64,000 nucleotides of DNA from Parafrankia sp041008525 (GCF_041008525.1 NZ_JBFLUG010000001.1:62001-126000); one strand, 5' to 3'. Counted from the first letter of the stretch, positions 8,778 to 17,202 are shown. Program-made: numbers and translations. The notes: generated by a model from the sequence alone, not told the origin.

Positions 8778-10069
8778 TACCGGAGGAAACCTTCGTAGTT
8801 GCGCAGCATGAGCTGGCTTTCAATCTGTTTCACGGTCTCCAGCCCCACTCCCACCATGATCAGCACCGATGTACCAGCAAACGGGAAGGGCTGGTCCTTG
8901 GTCAGGTTGAGAAGCGCCAACGGCAACACCGTGATGACCCCCAGGAACAACGAGCCAGGGAGGGTGATGCGGGACAGCACGTGGTCCAGGTACTCGGCTG
9001 TGGGACGGCCGGGCCGGATCCCCGGGATGAACCCGCCGTACTTCTTCATGTTGTCGGCCACCTCCGTCGGGTTGAAGGTGATCGCGACATAGAAGTACGT
9101 GAAGAAAATGATCATCGCGAAGTAGGCCGCCAGATAGAGCGGGTGGTCACCTCGGGAGAGATAGCGCTGTTCGAAGTCCTGGAATGTCGCGTTGCTCCAC
9201 ACCTGGCCCAGCAGCTGCGGGAGCTGGAGCAGTGACGAGGCGAAGATGACCGGGATGATGCCGGCCTGGTTCACCTTGATCGGCAGATAGGTCGACGTCC
9301 CGCCGTACATCCGGCGGCCGATGAGCCGCTTGGCGTACTGGACCGGGATACGGCGCTGCGACTGCTCGACGAAGATGACGAACACCAGGATCGCCAGGCC
9401 CAGCAGGATCACCAGGCTGAAGACGACCCCGCCGGCGACCTGCAGGATGCGGCCGCCCTGCGAGGGGAGCTGAGCCGCGATCGAGGTGAAGATCAGCAGC
9501 GACATGCCGTTACCGACACCCCGAGCCGTGATCAGCTCACCCATCCACATGATGACGGCGGTCCCCGCGGTCATCGTGATCACGATGGTGGTGATCCGGA
9601 AGAGGCTCGTGTCCGGGATAATCGCGGCGGTACAGCCGGGAAAGAGCCGGCCGCTGCGCGCAAGAGCGACGATGCCGGTGGCCTGCAGGACTCCCAGTGC
9701 GATCGTCAGATATCGGGTGTACTGAGTGAGCTTCTGCTCACCCGCACTACCTTCCTTCTTCAGCTGTTCCAGTCGCGGGATGACCACCACGAGAAGCTGA
9801 ATGATGATGCTCGACGTGATGTACGGCATGATGCCGAGCGCGAACACCGACAGCTGCAGGAGCGCGCCACCGCTGAAGAGGTTGATCAGCGAGTAGACGT
9901 TGTTGCTGTCCTCACTCGCCGAGTCGAGACACGCGTTCACCGCAGCCGTGGAGACGCCGGGCGACGGCATGACGCTGCCCAGGCGGAACAGGACGACCAC
10001 GCCCAGAGTGAAGAGCAGTTTCTTCCGCAGGTCGGGCGTGCGGAAGGCCCGCGTGAAGGCGGTGAGCAC
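8777..10069 (-). CDS. secY: Preprotein translocase subunit SecY
   Basis: SecY is the protein-conducting channel of the Sec translocase in the inner membrane. The 430 residues contain ten hydrophobic segments, starting MLTAFTRAFRTPDLRKKLLFTLGVVVLFRLG, with conserved cytosolic loops such as YAKRLIGRRMYGGTSTYLPIKVNQAG and FIPGIRPGRPTAEYL. The GTG start at 10069 follows AGGAGG. The gene begins a new transcription unit after a strong terminator behind rplO, and it overlaps adk. SecE is encoded at 40145. Confidence 0.97.
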   Translation of the reverse strand: MLTAFTRAFRTPDLRKKLLFTLGVVVLFRLGSVMPSPGVSTAAVNACLDSASEDSNNVYSLINLFSGGALLQLSVFALGIMPYITSSIIIQLLVVVIPRLEQLKKEGSAGEQKLTQYTRYLTIALGVLQATGIVALARSGRLFPGCTAAIIPDTSLFRITTIVITMTAGTAVIMWMGELITARGVGNGMSLLIFTSIAAQLPSQGGRILQVAGGVVFSLVILLGLAILVFVIFVEQSQRRIPVQYAKRLIGRRMYGGTSTYLPIKVNQAGIIPVIFASSLLQLPQLLGQVWSNATFQDFEQRYLSRGDHPLYLAAYFAMIIFFTYFYVAITFNPTEVADNMKKYGGFIPGIRPGRPTAEYLDHVLSRITLPGSLFLGVITVLPLALLNLTKDQPFPFAGTSVLIMVGVGLETVKQIESQLMLRNYEGFLR

Positions 10070-10165
10070 GACTCCTCCTGCTGATCCATACGGCTGACGG
10101 GACAGGCGCGGTGTTTGGTACGGATCCCCGCCGGCCCTCGAAGCCGGACCGTACGCGGTGAGGCG

Positions 10166-10174
10166 ACTCTAACA
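10166..10174 (-). promoter_or_regulatory. Probable extended -10 promoter for secY-adk-map
   Basis: On the minus strand TGTTAGAGT combines an extended -10 TG with TAGAGT, about 97 bases upstream of the secY GTG. No good -35 is visible at 17-18 bases. The position downstream of the rplO terminator supports an independent promoter. The rest of the 10070-10379 spacer shows no gene. Confidence 0.45.
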
Positions 10175-10379
10175 GCACCTGAGGCTTACTCGTCCGGACA
10201 TCACGCGCGGTAGGCACTGGTGTACCGGGCAGGTGGAGCGGCGGGGTGGCGCCGCCGGTGTTCGGGCGGACCACCCCCAGAGTGTCAGACGTCCCGCACA
10301 GGTGCCAGCAACCACGGCCGAACTCGGCGACGACAGTCGTCCACCGGTGCCCGACCGGATACCACCGGCACAAAGCAAA

Positions 10380-10417
10380 CGCCTCGGGACGGGCGTGGTC
10401 ACGCCCGTCCCGAGGCG
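10380..10417 (-). terminator. Strong intrinsic terminator after rplO
   Basis: A perfect 18-bp inverted repeat (10380-10397 with 10400-10417) lies 5 bases beyond the rplO stop. On the minus strand it is followed by TTTGCTTTG. This is the clearest intrinsic terminator in the window and splits the spc cluster before secY. Confidence 0.88.
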
Positions 10418-10422
10418 AGCGG

Positions 10423-10920
10423 TCACGCCTGGGAGACAGTGCCTCCGGCAGCCTCGATCTTCTGCTTCGCCGAACCGGAGAAGGCATGTGCGGTCACCTG
10501 GACCGCCACGCCGATCTCACCGTCACCGAGCACCTTGACCAGGGACTTCGACCGGACAGCGCCAGCGGCCACCAGGTCGTCGACACCGATGGTGCCGCCG
10601 TCCGGGAAGAGCTCGCCGAGGGTGGCGACATTCACCACCTGGTACTCGGTGCGGAAGCGGTTGCGGAACCCCTTGAGCTTGGGGACCCGCATGTGCAGCG
10701 GCATCTGGCCGCCCTCGAAGCGGATCGGCACCTGCTTGCGGGCCTTGGAGCCCTTGGTGCCACGCCCCGCCGTCTTGCCCTTGGAGCCCTCGCCGCGGCC
10801 CACGCGCTGCTTCTTCTTGTGGGCACCCGGCGCGGGGCGAAGGTGGTGGACCTTCAGCCCGCTGCCGCGGGGCTCCTCCGCGGTGGCGGAGTCCGCCTTC
10901 TCCAGCGTCTTCTCGGCCAT
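10423..10920 (-). CDS. rplO: 50S ribosomal protein L15
   Basis: uL15 is a late-assembling 50S protein. The 165 residues carry a 20-residue acidic/Ala-rich N-terminal extension, then LKVHHLRPAPGAHKKKQRVGRGEGSKGKTAGRGTKGSKAR and the C-terminal L15/L18e fold ending in FSGSAKQKIEAAGGTVSQA. Start ATG overlaps the rpmD stop by one base. A terminator follows immediately. Confidence 0.96.
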   Translation of the reverse strand: MAEKTLEKADSATAEEPRGSGLKVHHLRPAPGAHKKKQRVGRGEGSKGKTAGRGTKGSKARKQVPIRFEGGQMPLHMRVPKLKGFRNRFRTEYQVVNVATLGELFPDGGTIGVDDLVAAGAVRSKSLVKVLGDGEIGVAVQVTAHAFSGSAKQKIEAAGGTVSQA

Positions 10921-11105
10921 CAGGAGTCCACCTCCTCGACCCGCACAAGATGGGTCACGGTCGCGATCATCCCACGCACCTCGGGACGATCCTCACGGAC
11001 GGTGCTGCCGTTGATGCGGCGCAGACCCAGCGTCCGCAGCGTCTCGCGCTGGTTGCGGGTGCCGCCGATCTCGGAGCGGACCTGGGTGATGCGCAGCTTT
11101 GCCAT
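10920..11105 (-). CDS. rpmD: 50S ribosomal protein L30
   Basis: uL30, 61 residues: MAKLRITQVRSEIGGTRNQR followed by ETLRTLGLRRINGSTVREDRPEVRGM. The ATG at 11105 overlaps the rpsE TGA (TGATG) and the gene's own TGA overlaps the rplO ATG, so rpsE, rpmD and rplO look translationally coupled. A longer upstream open frame overlaps rpsE and is not needed. Confidence 0.95.
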   Translation of the reverse strand: MAKLRITQVRSEIGGTRNQRETLRTLGLRRINGSTVREDRPEVRGMIATVTHLVRVEEVDS

Positions 11106-11713
11106 CACGCACCGACCCCGGCCGCCCGCGCACGCAGCATGGCCGGCGGAGCGACGTCCTCGAGCGGCAGACCGCGACGGGCCGCGATCTCCTCCGGCCG
11201 CATCAGCCCGCGCAGCGCCGCCACAGTGGCGTGCACGATGTTGATCGGGTTGGACGACCCGAGCGACTTCGACAGGACGTCGTGCACCCCGGCACACTCC
11301 AGCACCGCGCGCACCGGGCCACCGGCGATGACGCCGGTACCGGGCGAGGCGGGCTTGAGGAGCACGACACCGGCGGCATCCTCACCCTGCACCGGGTGCG
11401 GGATGGTGGAGCCGATGCGCGGCACCTTGAAGAAGTGCTTCTTGGCCTCTTCGACGCCCTTGGCGATGGCCGCCGGGACCTCCTTGGCCTTGCCGTAGCC
11501 GACGCCGACGGTGCCGTCCGCGTCACCCACGACGACGAGCGCGGTGAAGCTGAAGCGGCGACCGCCCTTGACGACCTTCGCCACGCGGTTGATGGCGACG
11601 ACCCGCTCGACGTAAGCGGTCTTCTCCTGCGCCGGGCCACCGCCCGAACGGTCGCGGCGCTCGCGGCGGTCGGAACCGCCGGAGCCGCCTCCGCGGCGCT
11701 GCTGGCCTGGCAT
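11105..11713 (-). CDS. rpsE: 30S ribosomal protein S5
   Basis: uS5 contributes to decoding accuracy and mRNA unwinding. The 202 residues have a Gly/Arg-rich N-terminal extension (about 30 residues), the dsRNA-binding domain (YVERVVAINRVAKVVKGGRRFSFTALVVVGD) and the C-terminal domain with GTGVIAGGPVRAVLECAGV. One-base overlap with rpmD. Confidence 0.96.
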   Translation of the reverse strand: MPGQQRRGGGSGGSDRRERRDRSGGGPAQEKTAYVERVVAINRVAKVVKGGRRFSFTALVVVGDADGTVGVGYGKAKEVPAAIAKGVEEAKKHFFKVPRIGSTIPHPVQGEDAAGVVLLKPASPGTGVIAGGPVRAVLECAGVHDVLSKSLGSSNPINIVHATVAALRGLMRPEEIAARRGLPLEDVAPPAMLRARAAGVGA

Positions 11714-11742
11714 CTAGAACATCTCCCTAGTAACTGTGGTCA

Positions 11743-12117
11743 TCAGAAGTTCAGCCCGCCCTCGCGGGCCGCGTCCGCCAAAGCGGCGATACGGCCGTGG
11801 TAGGTGCGACCGCCACGGTCGAAGACCACGGCGTCGACACCGGCGGCGCGGGCACGCTCCGCGACGATGCGGCCGACCTCGCGGGCCTTGGCGCTCTTGT
11901 CCCCGTCGGAGGCACGCAGGTCGACCTCCAGCGTGGACGCGGAGGCCAGGGTGTGGCCGGCGACGTCGTCGATGACCTGGGCGTAGATGTGCCGCGAGGA
12001 CCGGGTGACGACGAGACGCGGCCGGGTCGGCGTTCCCGCCACCTTCTTGCGCACGCGAACGTGGCGGCGGAGCTTGGCCGTCCGCCGGCGCGCGCTGGCG
12101 CTGAGGCTCACTGCCAT
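11743..12117 (-). CDS. rplR: 50S ribosomal protein L18
   Basis: uL18 binds 5S rRNA in the central protuberance. The 124 residues include RRRTAKLRRHVRVRKKVAGTPTRPRLVVTRSSRHIYAQVIDD and the terminal FDRGGRTYHGRIAALADAAREGGLNF. Standard position between rplF and rpsE. Confidence 0.96.
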   Translation of the reverse strand: MAVSLSASARRRTAKLRRHVRVRKKVAGTPTRPRLVVTRSSRHIYAQVIDDVAGHTLASASTLEVDLRASDGDKSAKAREVGRIVAERARAAGVDAVVFDRGGRTYHGRIAALADAAREGGLNF

Positions 12118-12127
12118 GTCTGTCTAC

Positions 12128-12664
12128 CTACTTCCCGGTCTTCCCGACCTTGCGGCGAACGACCTCGCCCTGGTACCGCACGCCCTTGCCCTTGTACGGG
12201 TCGGGCTTGCGCAGTCCGCGGATCTTGGCTGCGACCTCGCCGACCTGCTGCTTGTCGATGCCGTGCACGACGAAGCGGGTCGGGGTCTGCACCTCGAACC
12301 GGATGCCCTCGGGAGCCTTCACGGGGACCGGGTGGCTGTAGCCGAGTGCGAACTCCAGGTCCGAGCCCCGGGCCTGGACACGGTAACCGACCCCGACGAT
12401 CTCCAGGGTCTTCGAGTATCCGTTGGTGACCCCGACGACCATGTTGGAGACCAGGGTGCGGGTGAGGCCGTGCAGCGAGCGGCTGCGCCGCTCGTCGTTC
12501 GGCCGGCTGACGACGATCTGACCGTCCTCGCGGGCGACCTCGATCGGCTCCACGACGGTGTGGCTCAGGGTGCCCTTGGGCCCCTTGACCGTCACCGTCA
12601 GGCCGTCGAGGCTGACCTCGACGCCGCTGGGAACACTGATGGGCTGGCGCCCGATCCGTGACAT
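12128..12664 (-). CDS. rplF: 50S ribosomal protein L6
   Basis: uL6 lies by the sarcin-ricin region of the 50S subunit. The 178-residue protein has two tandem L6 domains, starts MSRIGRQPISVPSGVEVSLDG and ends with the conserved GLRKPDPYKGKGVRYQGEVVRRKVGKTGK. Confidence 0.97.
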   Translation of the reverse strand: MSRIGRQPISVPSGVEVSLDGLTVTVKGPKGTLSHTVVEPIEVAREDGQIVVSRPNDERRSRSLHGLTRTLVSNMVVGVTNGYSKTLEIVGVGYRVQARGSDLEFALGYSHPVPVKAPEGIRFEVQTPTRFVVHGIDKQQVGEVAAKIRGLRKPDPYKGKGVRYQGEVVRRKVGKTGK

Positions 12665-12677
12665 CGTTGCGCCTTCC

Positions 12678-13085
12678 TTACCAGACGTAGGCGAGGACTT
12701 CTCCGCCCACGCCCCGCTTGCCGGCCTGCCTGTCGGTCAGCAGCCCCGACGAGGTGGAGATGATCGCGACGCCCAGGCCGCCAAGGACCTTCGGCAGACC
12801 CGTCGACTTCGCGTAGACGCGCAGACCGGGCTTGCTGATCCGCTTCACGCCCGCGATGGAACGCTCCCGGTTCGGGCCGTACTTCAGGTCGACGATCAGC
12901 GAACGGCCGACCGCGCCCTCGGCGGGGTCCTCGACGTGCCAGCCGAGGATGTAGCCCTCCTGCTGGAGGATCTCGGCGATGTGGGTCTTGATCTTGCTGT
13001 GCGGCATCACCACCCGGTCGTGATAAGCCCGGTTGGCGTTGCGGACACGGGTGAGCATGTCCGCGATCGGATCGGTCATCGTCAT
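12678..13085 (-). CDS. rpsH: 30S ribosomal protein S8
   Basis: uS8 binds the central domain of 16S rRNA; in E. coli it represses the spc operon. The 135 residues include MTMTDPIADMLTRVRNANRAYHDRVVMPHSKIK and the C-terminal ISTSSGLLTDRQAGKRGVGGEVLAYVW. The second Met (MTDPIAD) is an alternative start two codons later. A 96-base spacer with an 18-bp duplication separates it from rpsN. Confidence 0.96.
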   Translation of the reverse strand: MTMTDPIADMLTRVRNANRAYHDRVVMPHSKIKTHIAEILQQEGYILGWHVEDPAEGAVGRSLIVDLKYGPNRERSIAGVKRISKPGLRVYAKSTGLPKVLGGLGVAIISTSSGLLTDRQAGKRGVGGEVLAYVW

Positions 13086-13162
13086 GGCTTGGCGCCTTTC
13101 TCACGGCGGTTCCCGCTCCTCGCGCCCCAGGGGGCACGCGGGCCTACCGCGATCGTGTGGGT

Positions 13163-13194
13163 ACTACCAGGAGCTCCGGGACTACCAGGAGCTC
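13163..13194 (-). repeat. 18-bp duplication covering the rpsN stop codon
   Basis: The 14-base word ACTACCAGGAGCTC (plus strand) occurs at 13163-13176 and 13181-13194, a period of 18. On the minus strand it duplicates the end of rpsN in frame, so Ser-Ser-Trp-TAG is followed by Ser-Arg-Ser-Ser-Trp-TAG. Confidence 0.85.
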
Positions 13195-13367
13195 TTTGTC
13201 ACGCCAGGCAGTTCGCCGCGGTGGGCCATCTGCCGCAGGCACACCCGGCACAGGCCGAACACGCGGTACACCGAGCGCGGACGGCCACACCGCTGGCAGC
13301 GGGTGTAGCCGCGCACGGCGTACTTCGGCTTACGGGCGGCCTTCTCGACCAGCGCCTTCTTCGCCAT
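13182..13367 (-). CDS. rpsN: 30S ribosomal protein S14, type Z (zinc-binding)
   Basis: uS14 is in the 30S head. The short 61-residue Z form has Cys24, Cys27, Cys40 and Cys43 in the pattern CQRCGRPRSVYRVFGLCRVC. The last codons and the stop are part of an 18-bp duplication. It lies 3 bases after rplE. Confidence 0.96.
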   Translation of the reverse strand: MAKKALVEKAARKPKYAVRGYTRCQRCGRPRSVYRVFGLCRVCLRQMAHRGELPGVTKSSW

Positions 13368-13370
13368 CTC

Positions 13371-13940
13371 TCAGCTCTCCCGGAACGGGAAGCCCAGCGC
13401 CCTCAGCAGCGCCCGGCCCTCGTCGTCGTTGGTCGCGGTCGTGACGACCGTGATGTCCATGCCCCGGACCCGGTCGATCCTGTCGATGTCGATCTCGTGG
13501 AAGATCGACTGCTCGGTCACACCGAACGTGTAGTTCCCCGCGCCGTCGAACTGCTTCGGCGACAGTCCGCGGAAGTCACGGATGCGGGGCAACGCGATCG
13601 AGACCAGCCGGTCGAGGAACTCCCACATGCGATCGCCGCGCAGAGTCACCTTCGCCCCGATGGGCTGGCCCTCGCGCAGCTTGAACTGGGCGATCGACTT
13701 CTTGGCTCGCCGCACCGCGGGCTTCTGGCCGGTGATGGCCGCCAGGTCGCGGGTGGCACCGTCGATCAGCTTCGCGTCCCGGGCGGCGTCACCGACGCCC
13801 ATGTTGACGACGACCTTCACCACACCGGGGATCTGCATGACGTTGCCGTAGGAGAACTCCTCCCGCAACGCCGGGGCGATCTCGGCGCGGTACCGCTGCT
13901 TCAGCCGAGGGACCGGCCGGGCTTCCGTGGTCACACTCAT
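13371..13940 (-). CDS. rplE: 50S ribosomal protein L5
   Basis: uL5 carries 5S rRNA and contacts P-site tRNA. The 189 residues include RLKQRYRAEIAPALREEFSYGNVMQIPGVVKVVVNMGVGDA and the C-terminal IDRVRGMDITVVTTATNDDEGRALLRALGFPF. The order rplX-rplE-rpsN is standard. Confidence 0.97.
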   Translation of the reverse strand: MSVTTEARPVPRLKQRYRAEIAPALREEFSYGNVMQIPGVVKVVVNMGVGDAARDAKLIDGATRDLAAITGQKPAVRRAKKSIAQFKLREGQPIGAKVTLRGDRMWEFLDRLVSIALPRIRDFRGLSPKQFDGAGNYTFGVTEQSIFHEIDIDRIDRVRGMDITVVTTATNDDEGRALLRALGFPFRES

Positions 13941-13970
13941 TGTCTCGTTTCCTAGCCTTGCGCCGGGGGC

Positions 13971-14297
13971 CTAGAGCTCGGCACCGGTGCGGCGCGAGAT
14001 CCGGACCTTGGTGCCGTCCTCGTTGAAGCGGTAGCCGATGCGGGTCGGCCGGCCGTCAGACGGATCGACGATCATCACGTTGCTGACGTGGATCGGCGCC
14101 TCCTGGGTGACGATCCCGCCGGACTGCGAGCCGCGCTGGCTCTGCTGGACGCGGGTGTGCCGGGTGACCCGGTTCGCGCCCTCGACCACGACCTTGTTCT
14201 GGTCGGGGATGGCCCGGATGACCTTGCCCTTCAGGCCACGGTCCTTACCTGTGACGATCTGGACCGTGTCGCCCTTCTTGATCTTCATACCGGCCAC
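13971..14297 (-). CDS. rplX: 50S ribosomal protein L24
   Basis: uL24 initiates 50S assembly and lines the tunnel exit. The 108 residues contain the KOW motif KKGDTVQIVTGKDRGLKGKVIRAIPDQNKVVVEGAN. It begins 3 bases after rplN. The first Met is two residues before a second (MAGMKIKKG), so the start could be 9 bases shorter. Confidence 0.96.
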   Translation of the reverse strand: MAGMKIKKGDTVQIVTGKDRGLKGKVIRAIPDQNKVVVEGANRVTRHTRVQQSQRGSQSGGIVTQEAPIHVSNVMIVDPSDGRPTRIGYRFNEDGTKVRISRRTGAEL

Positions 14298-14300
14298 GGT

Positions 14301-14669
14301 CTACAGCACCTCCGGCGCCAGCGAAATGATCTTCATGAAACGCTTGTCCCGCAGCTCACGGCCGACCGGGCCGAAGATGCGGGTACCGCGGGGGTCTCCG
14401 CCATCGCGGATGAGGACCGCCGCGTTCTCGTCGAACCGGATGTAGGAGCCGTCCGGGCGCCGCCGCTCCTTGGTGGTGCGCACCACGACCGCCTTGACCA
14501 CGTCGCCGCGCTTCACGCCGGCGCCGGGCAGGGCGTCCTTCACCGTTCCGACGATGATGTCGCCGATCCCCGCGTAACGACGCCCAGAGCCGCCGAGCAC
14601 GCGGATGCACAGAATTTCCCTGGCTCCGGTGTTGTCGGCGACCCGAAGTCGCGACTCCTGCTGAATCAC
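14301..14669 (-). CDS. rplN: 50S ribosomal protein L14
   Basis: uL14 forms part of the intersubunit bridge. All 122 residues align with the family, beginning MIQQESRLRVADNTGAREILCIRVLGG and ending RELRDKRFMKIISLAPEVL. The 137-base spacer before it (14670-14806) shows no gene. Confidence 0.97.
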   Translation of the reverse strand: MIQQESRLRVADNTGAREILCIRVLGGSGRRYAGIGDIIVGTVKDALPGAGVKRGDVVKAVVVRTTKERRRPDGSYIRFDENAAVLIRDGGDPRGTRIFGPVGRELRDKRFMKIISLAPEVL

Positions 14670-14806
14670 TTTCTGCTCCTGATCACCCGTTGCCGCCCGA
14701 CCGCCGCCGGCCGGCTCTCTCCCCTGCCGCCGGTGACGACCGCGAGGTCACCGCGCCCGGCCGGCCGGGGGCCCGCAGCTCGCGAGCCCCCGAGGTCCCG
14801 AAGGAC

Positions 14807-15139
14807 CTACTTCGCCTTCTCGAGGACCTGGACGACCCGCCAGCGCTTGGTGGCCGACAACGGCCGGGTCTCCATCAGCAGGACGCGGTCACCCACGCCC
14901 ACGTTGCCGCTCTCGTCGTGCGCCTTGACCCGCTTGGTGCGGCGGATCGTCTTGCCGTAGAGCGGGTGCTGGACCCGGTCCTCCACCGCGACGACGACCG
15001 TCTTCTGCATCTTCTCGCTGATGACCAGCCCCTCCCGCACCTTGCGGAAGCCGCGCTCGGTGGACGCGTCCGCGGGCGCGGTGGTGGTCGTGCTGTCCGT
15101 GCTGGTGTCGCTCACTTCGTCTCCGCTCACTGCACTCAC
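14807..15139 (-). CDS. rpsQ: 30S ribosomal protein S17
   Basis: uS17 binds the 5' domain of 16S rRNA. At 110 residues it has a 28-residue Ser/Thr/Asp-rich N-terminal extension, then the OB-fold core RKVREGLVISEKMQKTVVVAVEDRVQHPLYGKTIRRTKRVKAHDE. The GTG at 15139 overlaps the rpmC TGA (GTGA). A later GTG giving MSDTSTDS is possible. Confidence 0.94.
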   Translation of the reverse strand: MSAVSGDEVSDTSTDSTTTTAPADASTERGFRKVREGLVISEKMQKTVVVAVEDRVQHPLYGKTIRRTKRVKAHDESGNVGVGDRVLLMETRPLSATKRWRVVQVLEKAK

Positions 15140-15384
15140 GCGTCCGAACCGGCGGCGTCCGCCGCGACGGCCGGGTCATCGCTCAGGCCGAGCTCGCGCT
15201 CGCGCATGACCGTGTAGATCCGGGCGATGTCCCGACGGACGTCACGCAGCCGCCGGTTGTTGCGCAGCTGCCCGGTCGCGCCCTGGAAACGGAGGTTGAA
15301 CAGCTCCTCCTTGGCCTCCCGAAGCTTGTCCACCAGCTCGGTGCTGGACAGCGCGCGCAGGTCGTCCGCAGTCGTGACAGCCAT
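15136..15384 (-). CDS. rpmC: 50S ribosomal protein L29
   Basis: uL29 sits at the tunnel exit near the SRP and trigger-factor site. The 82 residues include LSSTELVDKLREAKEELFNLRFQGATGQLRNNRRLRDVRRDIARIYTVMRERELG and a short Ala/Asp-rich tail. It overlaps rplP by one base and rpsQ by four. Confidence 0.96.
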   Translation of the reverse strand: MAVTTADDLRALSSTELVDKLREAKEELFNLRFQGATGQLRNNRRLRDVRRDIARIYTVMRERELGLSDDPAVAADAAGSDA

Positions 15385-15800
15385 CAGGCACCACCCTCAC
15401 GGGTCACGAAGCGGCACTTCATCGGCAGCTTGTGGATGGCCCGACGCATCGCCTCACGGGCGACGGGCTCGGCCACACCGGAAAGCTCGAACATGATGCG
15501 TCCGGGCTTCACGTTCGCGACCCACCACTCCGGGGAGCCCTTGCCGGAACCCATCCGGGTCTCGGCAGGCTTCTTGGTGAGCGGACGGTCCGGGTAGATG
15601 TTGATCCAGACCTTTCCACCACGCCGGATGTGCCGGGTCATCGCGATACGCGCCGACTCGATCTGCCGGTTCGTCACGTAGGCCGACTCCAACGACTGGA
15701 TCGCGTACTCACCGAAGGCGATCCTGGTGCCGCCCTTGGCCGCGCCCGTCCGCTTGGGGTGGTGCTGCTTGCGGTGCGCGACCTTCCGGGGAATAAGCAT
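15384..15800 (-). CDS. rplP: 50S ribosomal protein L16
   Basis: uL16 is close to the peptidyl transferase centre and A-site tRNA. The 138 residues include MLIPRKVAHRKQHHPKRTGAAKGGTRIAFGEYAIQSLE, RRGGKVWINIYPDRPLTKKPAETRMGSGKGSPEWWVANVKPGRI and the C-terminal KLPMKCRFV. Confidence 0.97.
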   Translation of the reverse strand: MLIPRKVAHRKQHHPKRTGAAKGGTRIAFGEYAIQSLESAYVTNRQIESARIAMTRHIRRGGKVWINIYPDRPLTKKPAETRMGSGKGSPEWWVANVKPGRIMFELSGVAEPVAREAMRRAIHKLPMKCRFVTREGGA

Positions 15801-15805
15801 GTTTC

Positions 15806-16780
15806 CTAACCCTCCGCCTTCTCCGGCGTGCCCTGGGTCTCGGTGACCGCCGGGGCCGACGTCGCCTCGGGCGCGGCAGGTGCGGCGGTCTCAGCCGGCG
15901 CAGTGCTGGCCGGCGTGGTCTCGACCGTCGCCTTCTCAGCCGCGGCCTTCTCCGCACCGCCACCGCCGCTGCCGCCGGCACCACCGGCGCCGCCGCTACC
16001 ACCGCGACCGCGCCGGTCACCGGCACGAGCCGCCGCGCGACCCGCGTCCGTTCCGCCCTGCGTGGTGCCCGAGGAACCCGAGCGCGGCCCGCGTCGCGGC
16101 CGTTCCCGGCGCTGCTGGCGCAGGAGCGCCTCCTGGGCCTCCCGCTCCGCGCGGCTCTGGACGATGTCGCCCTTGTAGATCCAGACCTTCACGCCGATGC
16201 GGCCGAAGTTCGTCCGGGCCTCGTAGAAGCCGTAGTCGATGTCCGCGCGCAGCGTGTGCAGCGGCACCCGACCCTCGCGGTAGAACTCCGACCGGCTCAT
16301 CTCGGCACCGCCGAGACGACCCGAGCACTGCACCCGGATGCCCTTGGCGCCGCTCTTCATCGCCGACTGCATGGCCTTGCGCATCGCGCGACGGAAGCTG
16401 ACCCGGCTGGAGAGCTGCTCGGCGACGCCCTGTGCCACGAGCTGCGCGTCGACCTCAGGGTTCTTCACCTCGAGGATGTTGAGCTGCACCTGCTTGCCGG
16501 TGAGCTTCTCGAGGTCACCGCGGATGCGGTCGGCCTCGGCGCCACGCCGGCCGATCACGATGCCCGGGCGGGCGGTGTGGATGTCCACCCGCAGCCGGCC
16601 CTGGGTGCGCTCGATGTCGACCCGGCTGATACCGGCCCGCTCCATGCCCTTGGACATCATCTTGCGGATCTTGACGTCCTCACCGACGTACGCCTTGTAC
16701 TGCTTGTCGGCGTACCAACGGGAGGTGAACTCCGACGTGATGCCAAGTCGGAACCCGTGCGGGTTTACCTTCTGCCCCAC
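15806..16780 (-). CDS. rpsC: 30S ribosomal protein S3 with a long Ala/Gly-rich tail
   Basis: uS3 forms the mRNA entry helicase with S4 and S5. Residues 1 to about 215 are the normal protein (MGQKVNPHGFRLGI, KH domain with TARPGIVIGRRGAEADRIR, C-terminal domain to VKVWIYKGDI). The remaining 100 or so residues are a charged then Gly/Ala/Pro/Glu-rich low-complexity tail, including a glycine-rich block. E. coli S3 is about 233 residues, so this is unusually long; actinobacterial S3 tails vary in length. The ATG overlaps the rplV stop by one base. Confidence 0.95.
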   Translation of the reverse strand: MGQKVNPHGFRLGITSEFTSRWYADKQYKAYVGEDVKIRKMMSKGMERAGISRVDIERTQGRLRVDIHTARPGIVIGRRGAEADRIRGDLEKLTGKQVQLNILEVKNPEVDAQLVAQGVAEQLSSRVSFRRAMRKAMQSAMKSGAKGIRVQCSGRLGGAEMSRSEFYREGRVPLHTLRADIDYGFYEARTNFGRIGVKVWIYKGDIVQSRAEREAQEALLRQQRRERPRRGPRSGSSGTTQGGTDAGRAAARAGDRRGRGGSGGAGGAGGSGGGGAEKAAAEKATVETTPASTAPAETAAPAAPEATSAPAVTETQGTPEKAEG

Positions 16781-17202
16781 TACCGGGCCCTCCTAGTCGT
16801 CCTGGCGCCGGCGCCCGTCGCGACCGGTTCCCGGCTCTCCACCACGATCGTGATGTGGCTGGTGCGCTTGCGGATCCGGTATGCCCGGCCCTGGGCGCGG
16901 GGCCGGATGCGCTTGAGCGTGGGTCCCTCGTCGACGAACGCGGATGCGATCCACAGCGTCGCCGGGTCGAGATCGTGGTTGTTCTCGGCGTTGGCCACCG
17001 CGCTCGCCACGACCTTGTAGACATCCGTGCTCGCCGCCTGCGGCGCGAACCGCAGGATGTCGAGCGCCTCGCCGGCAGCCCGGCCACGGACCAGGTCGAT
17101 GACCCGGCGGGCCTTTGTCGGGGAGGTGTGCACGTACCGGGCGGTCGCCCTGGCGCCGGGCAGGCCCGAGCGGGTCAGGCCATCAACCAGGTCGTCAGCC
17201 AC
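16780..17202 (-). CDS. rplV: 50S ribosomal protein L22
   Basis: uL22 lines the exit tunnel; its beta-hairpin affects macrolide binding. The 140 residues include RATARYVHTSPTKARRVIDLVRGR and APQAASTDVYKVVASAVANAENNHDLDPATLWI, ending with the hairpin region LKRIRPRAQGRAYRIRKRTSHITIVV. Its start overlaps rpsS by 8 bases. Confidence 0.96.
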   Translation of the reverse strand: MADDLVDGLTRSGLPGARATARYVHTSPTKARRVIDLVRGRAAGEALDILRFAPQAASTDVYKVVASAVANAENNHDLDPATLWIASAFVDEGPTLKRIRPRAQGRAYRIRKRTSHITIVVESREPVATGAGARTTRRAR

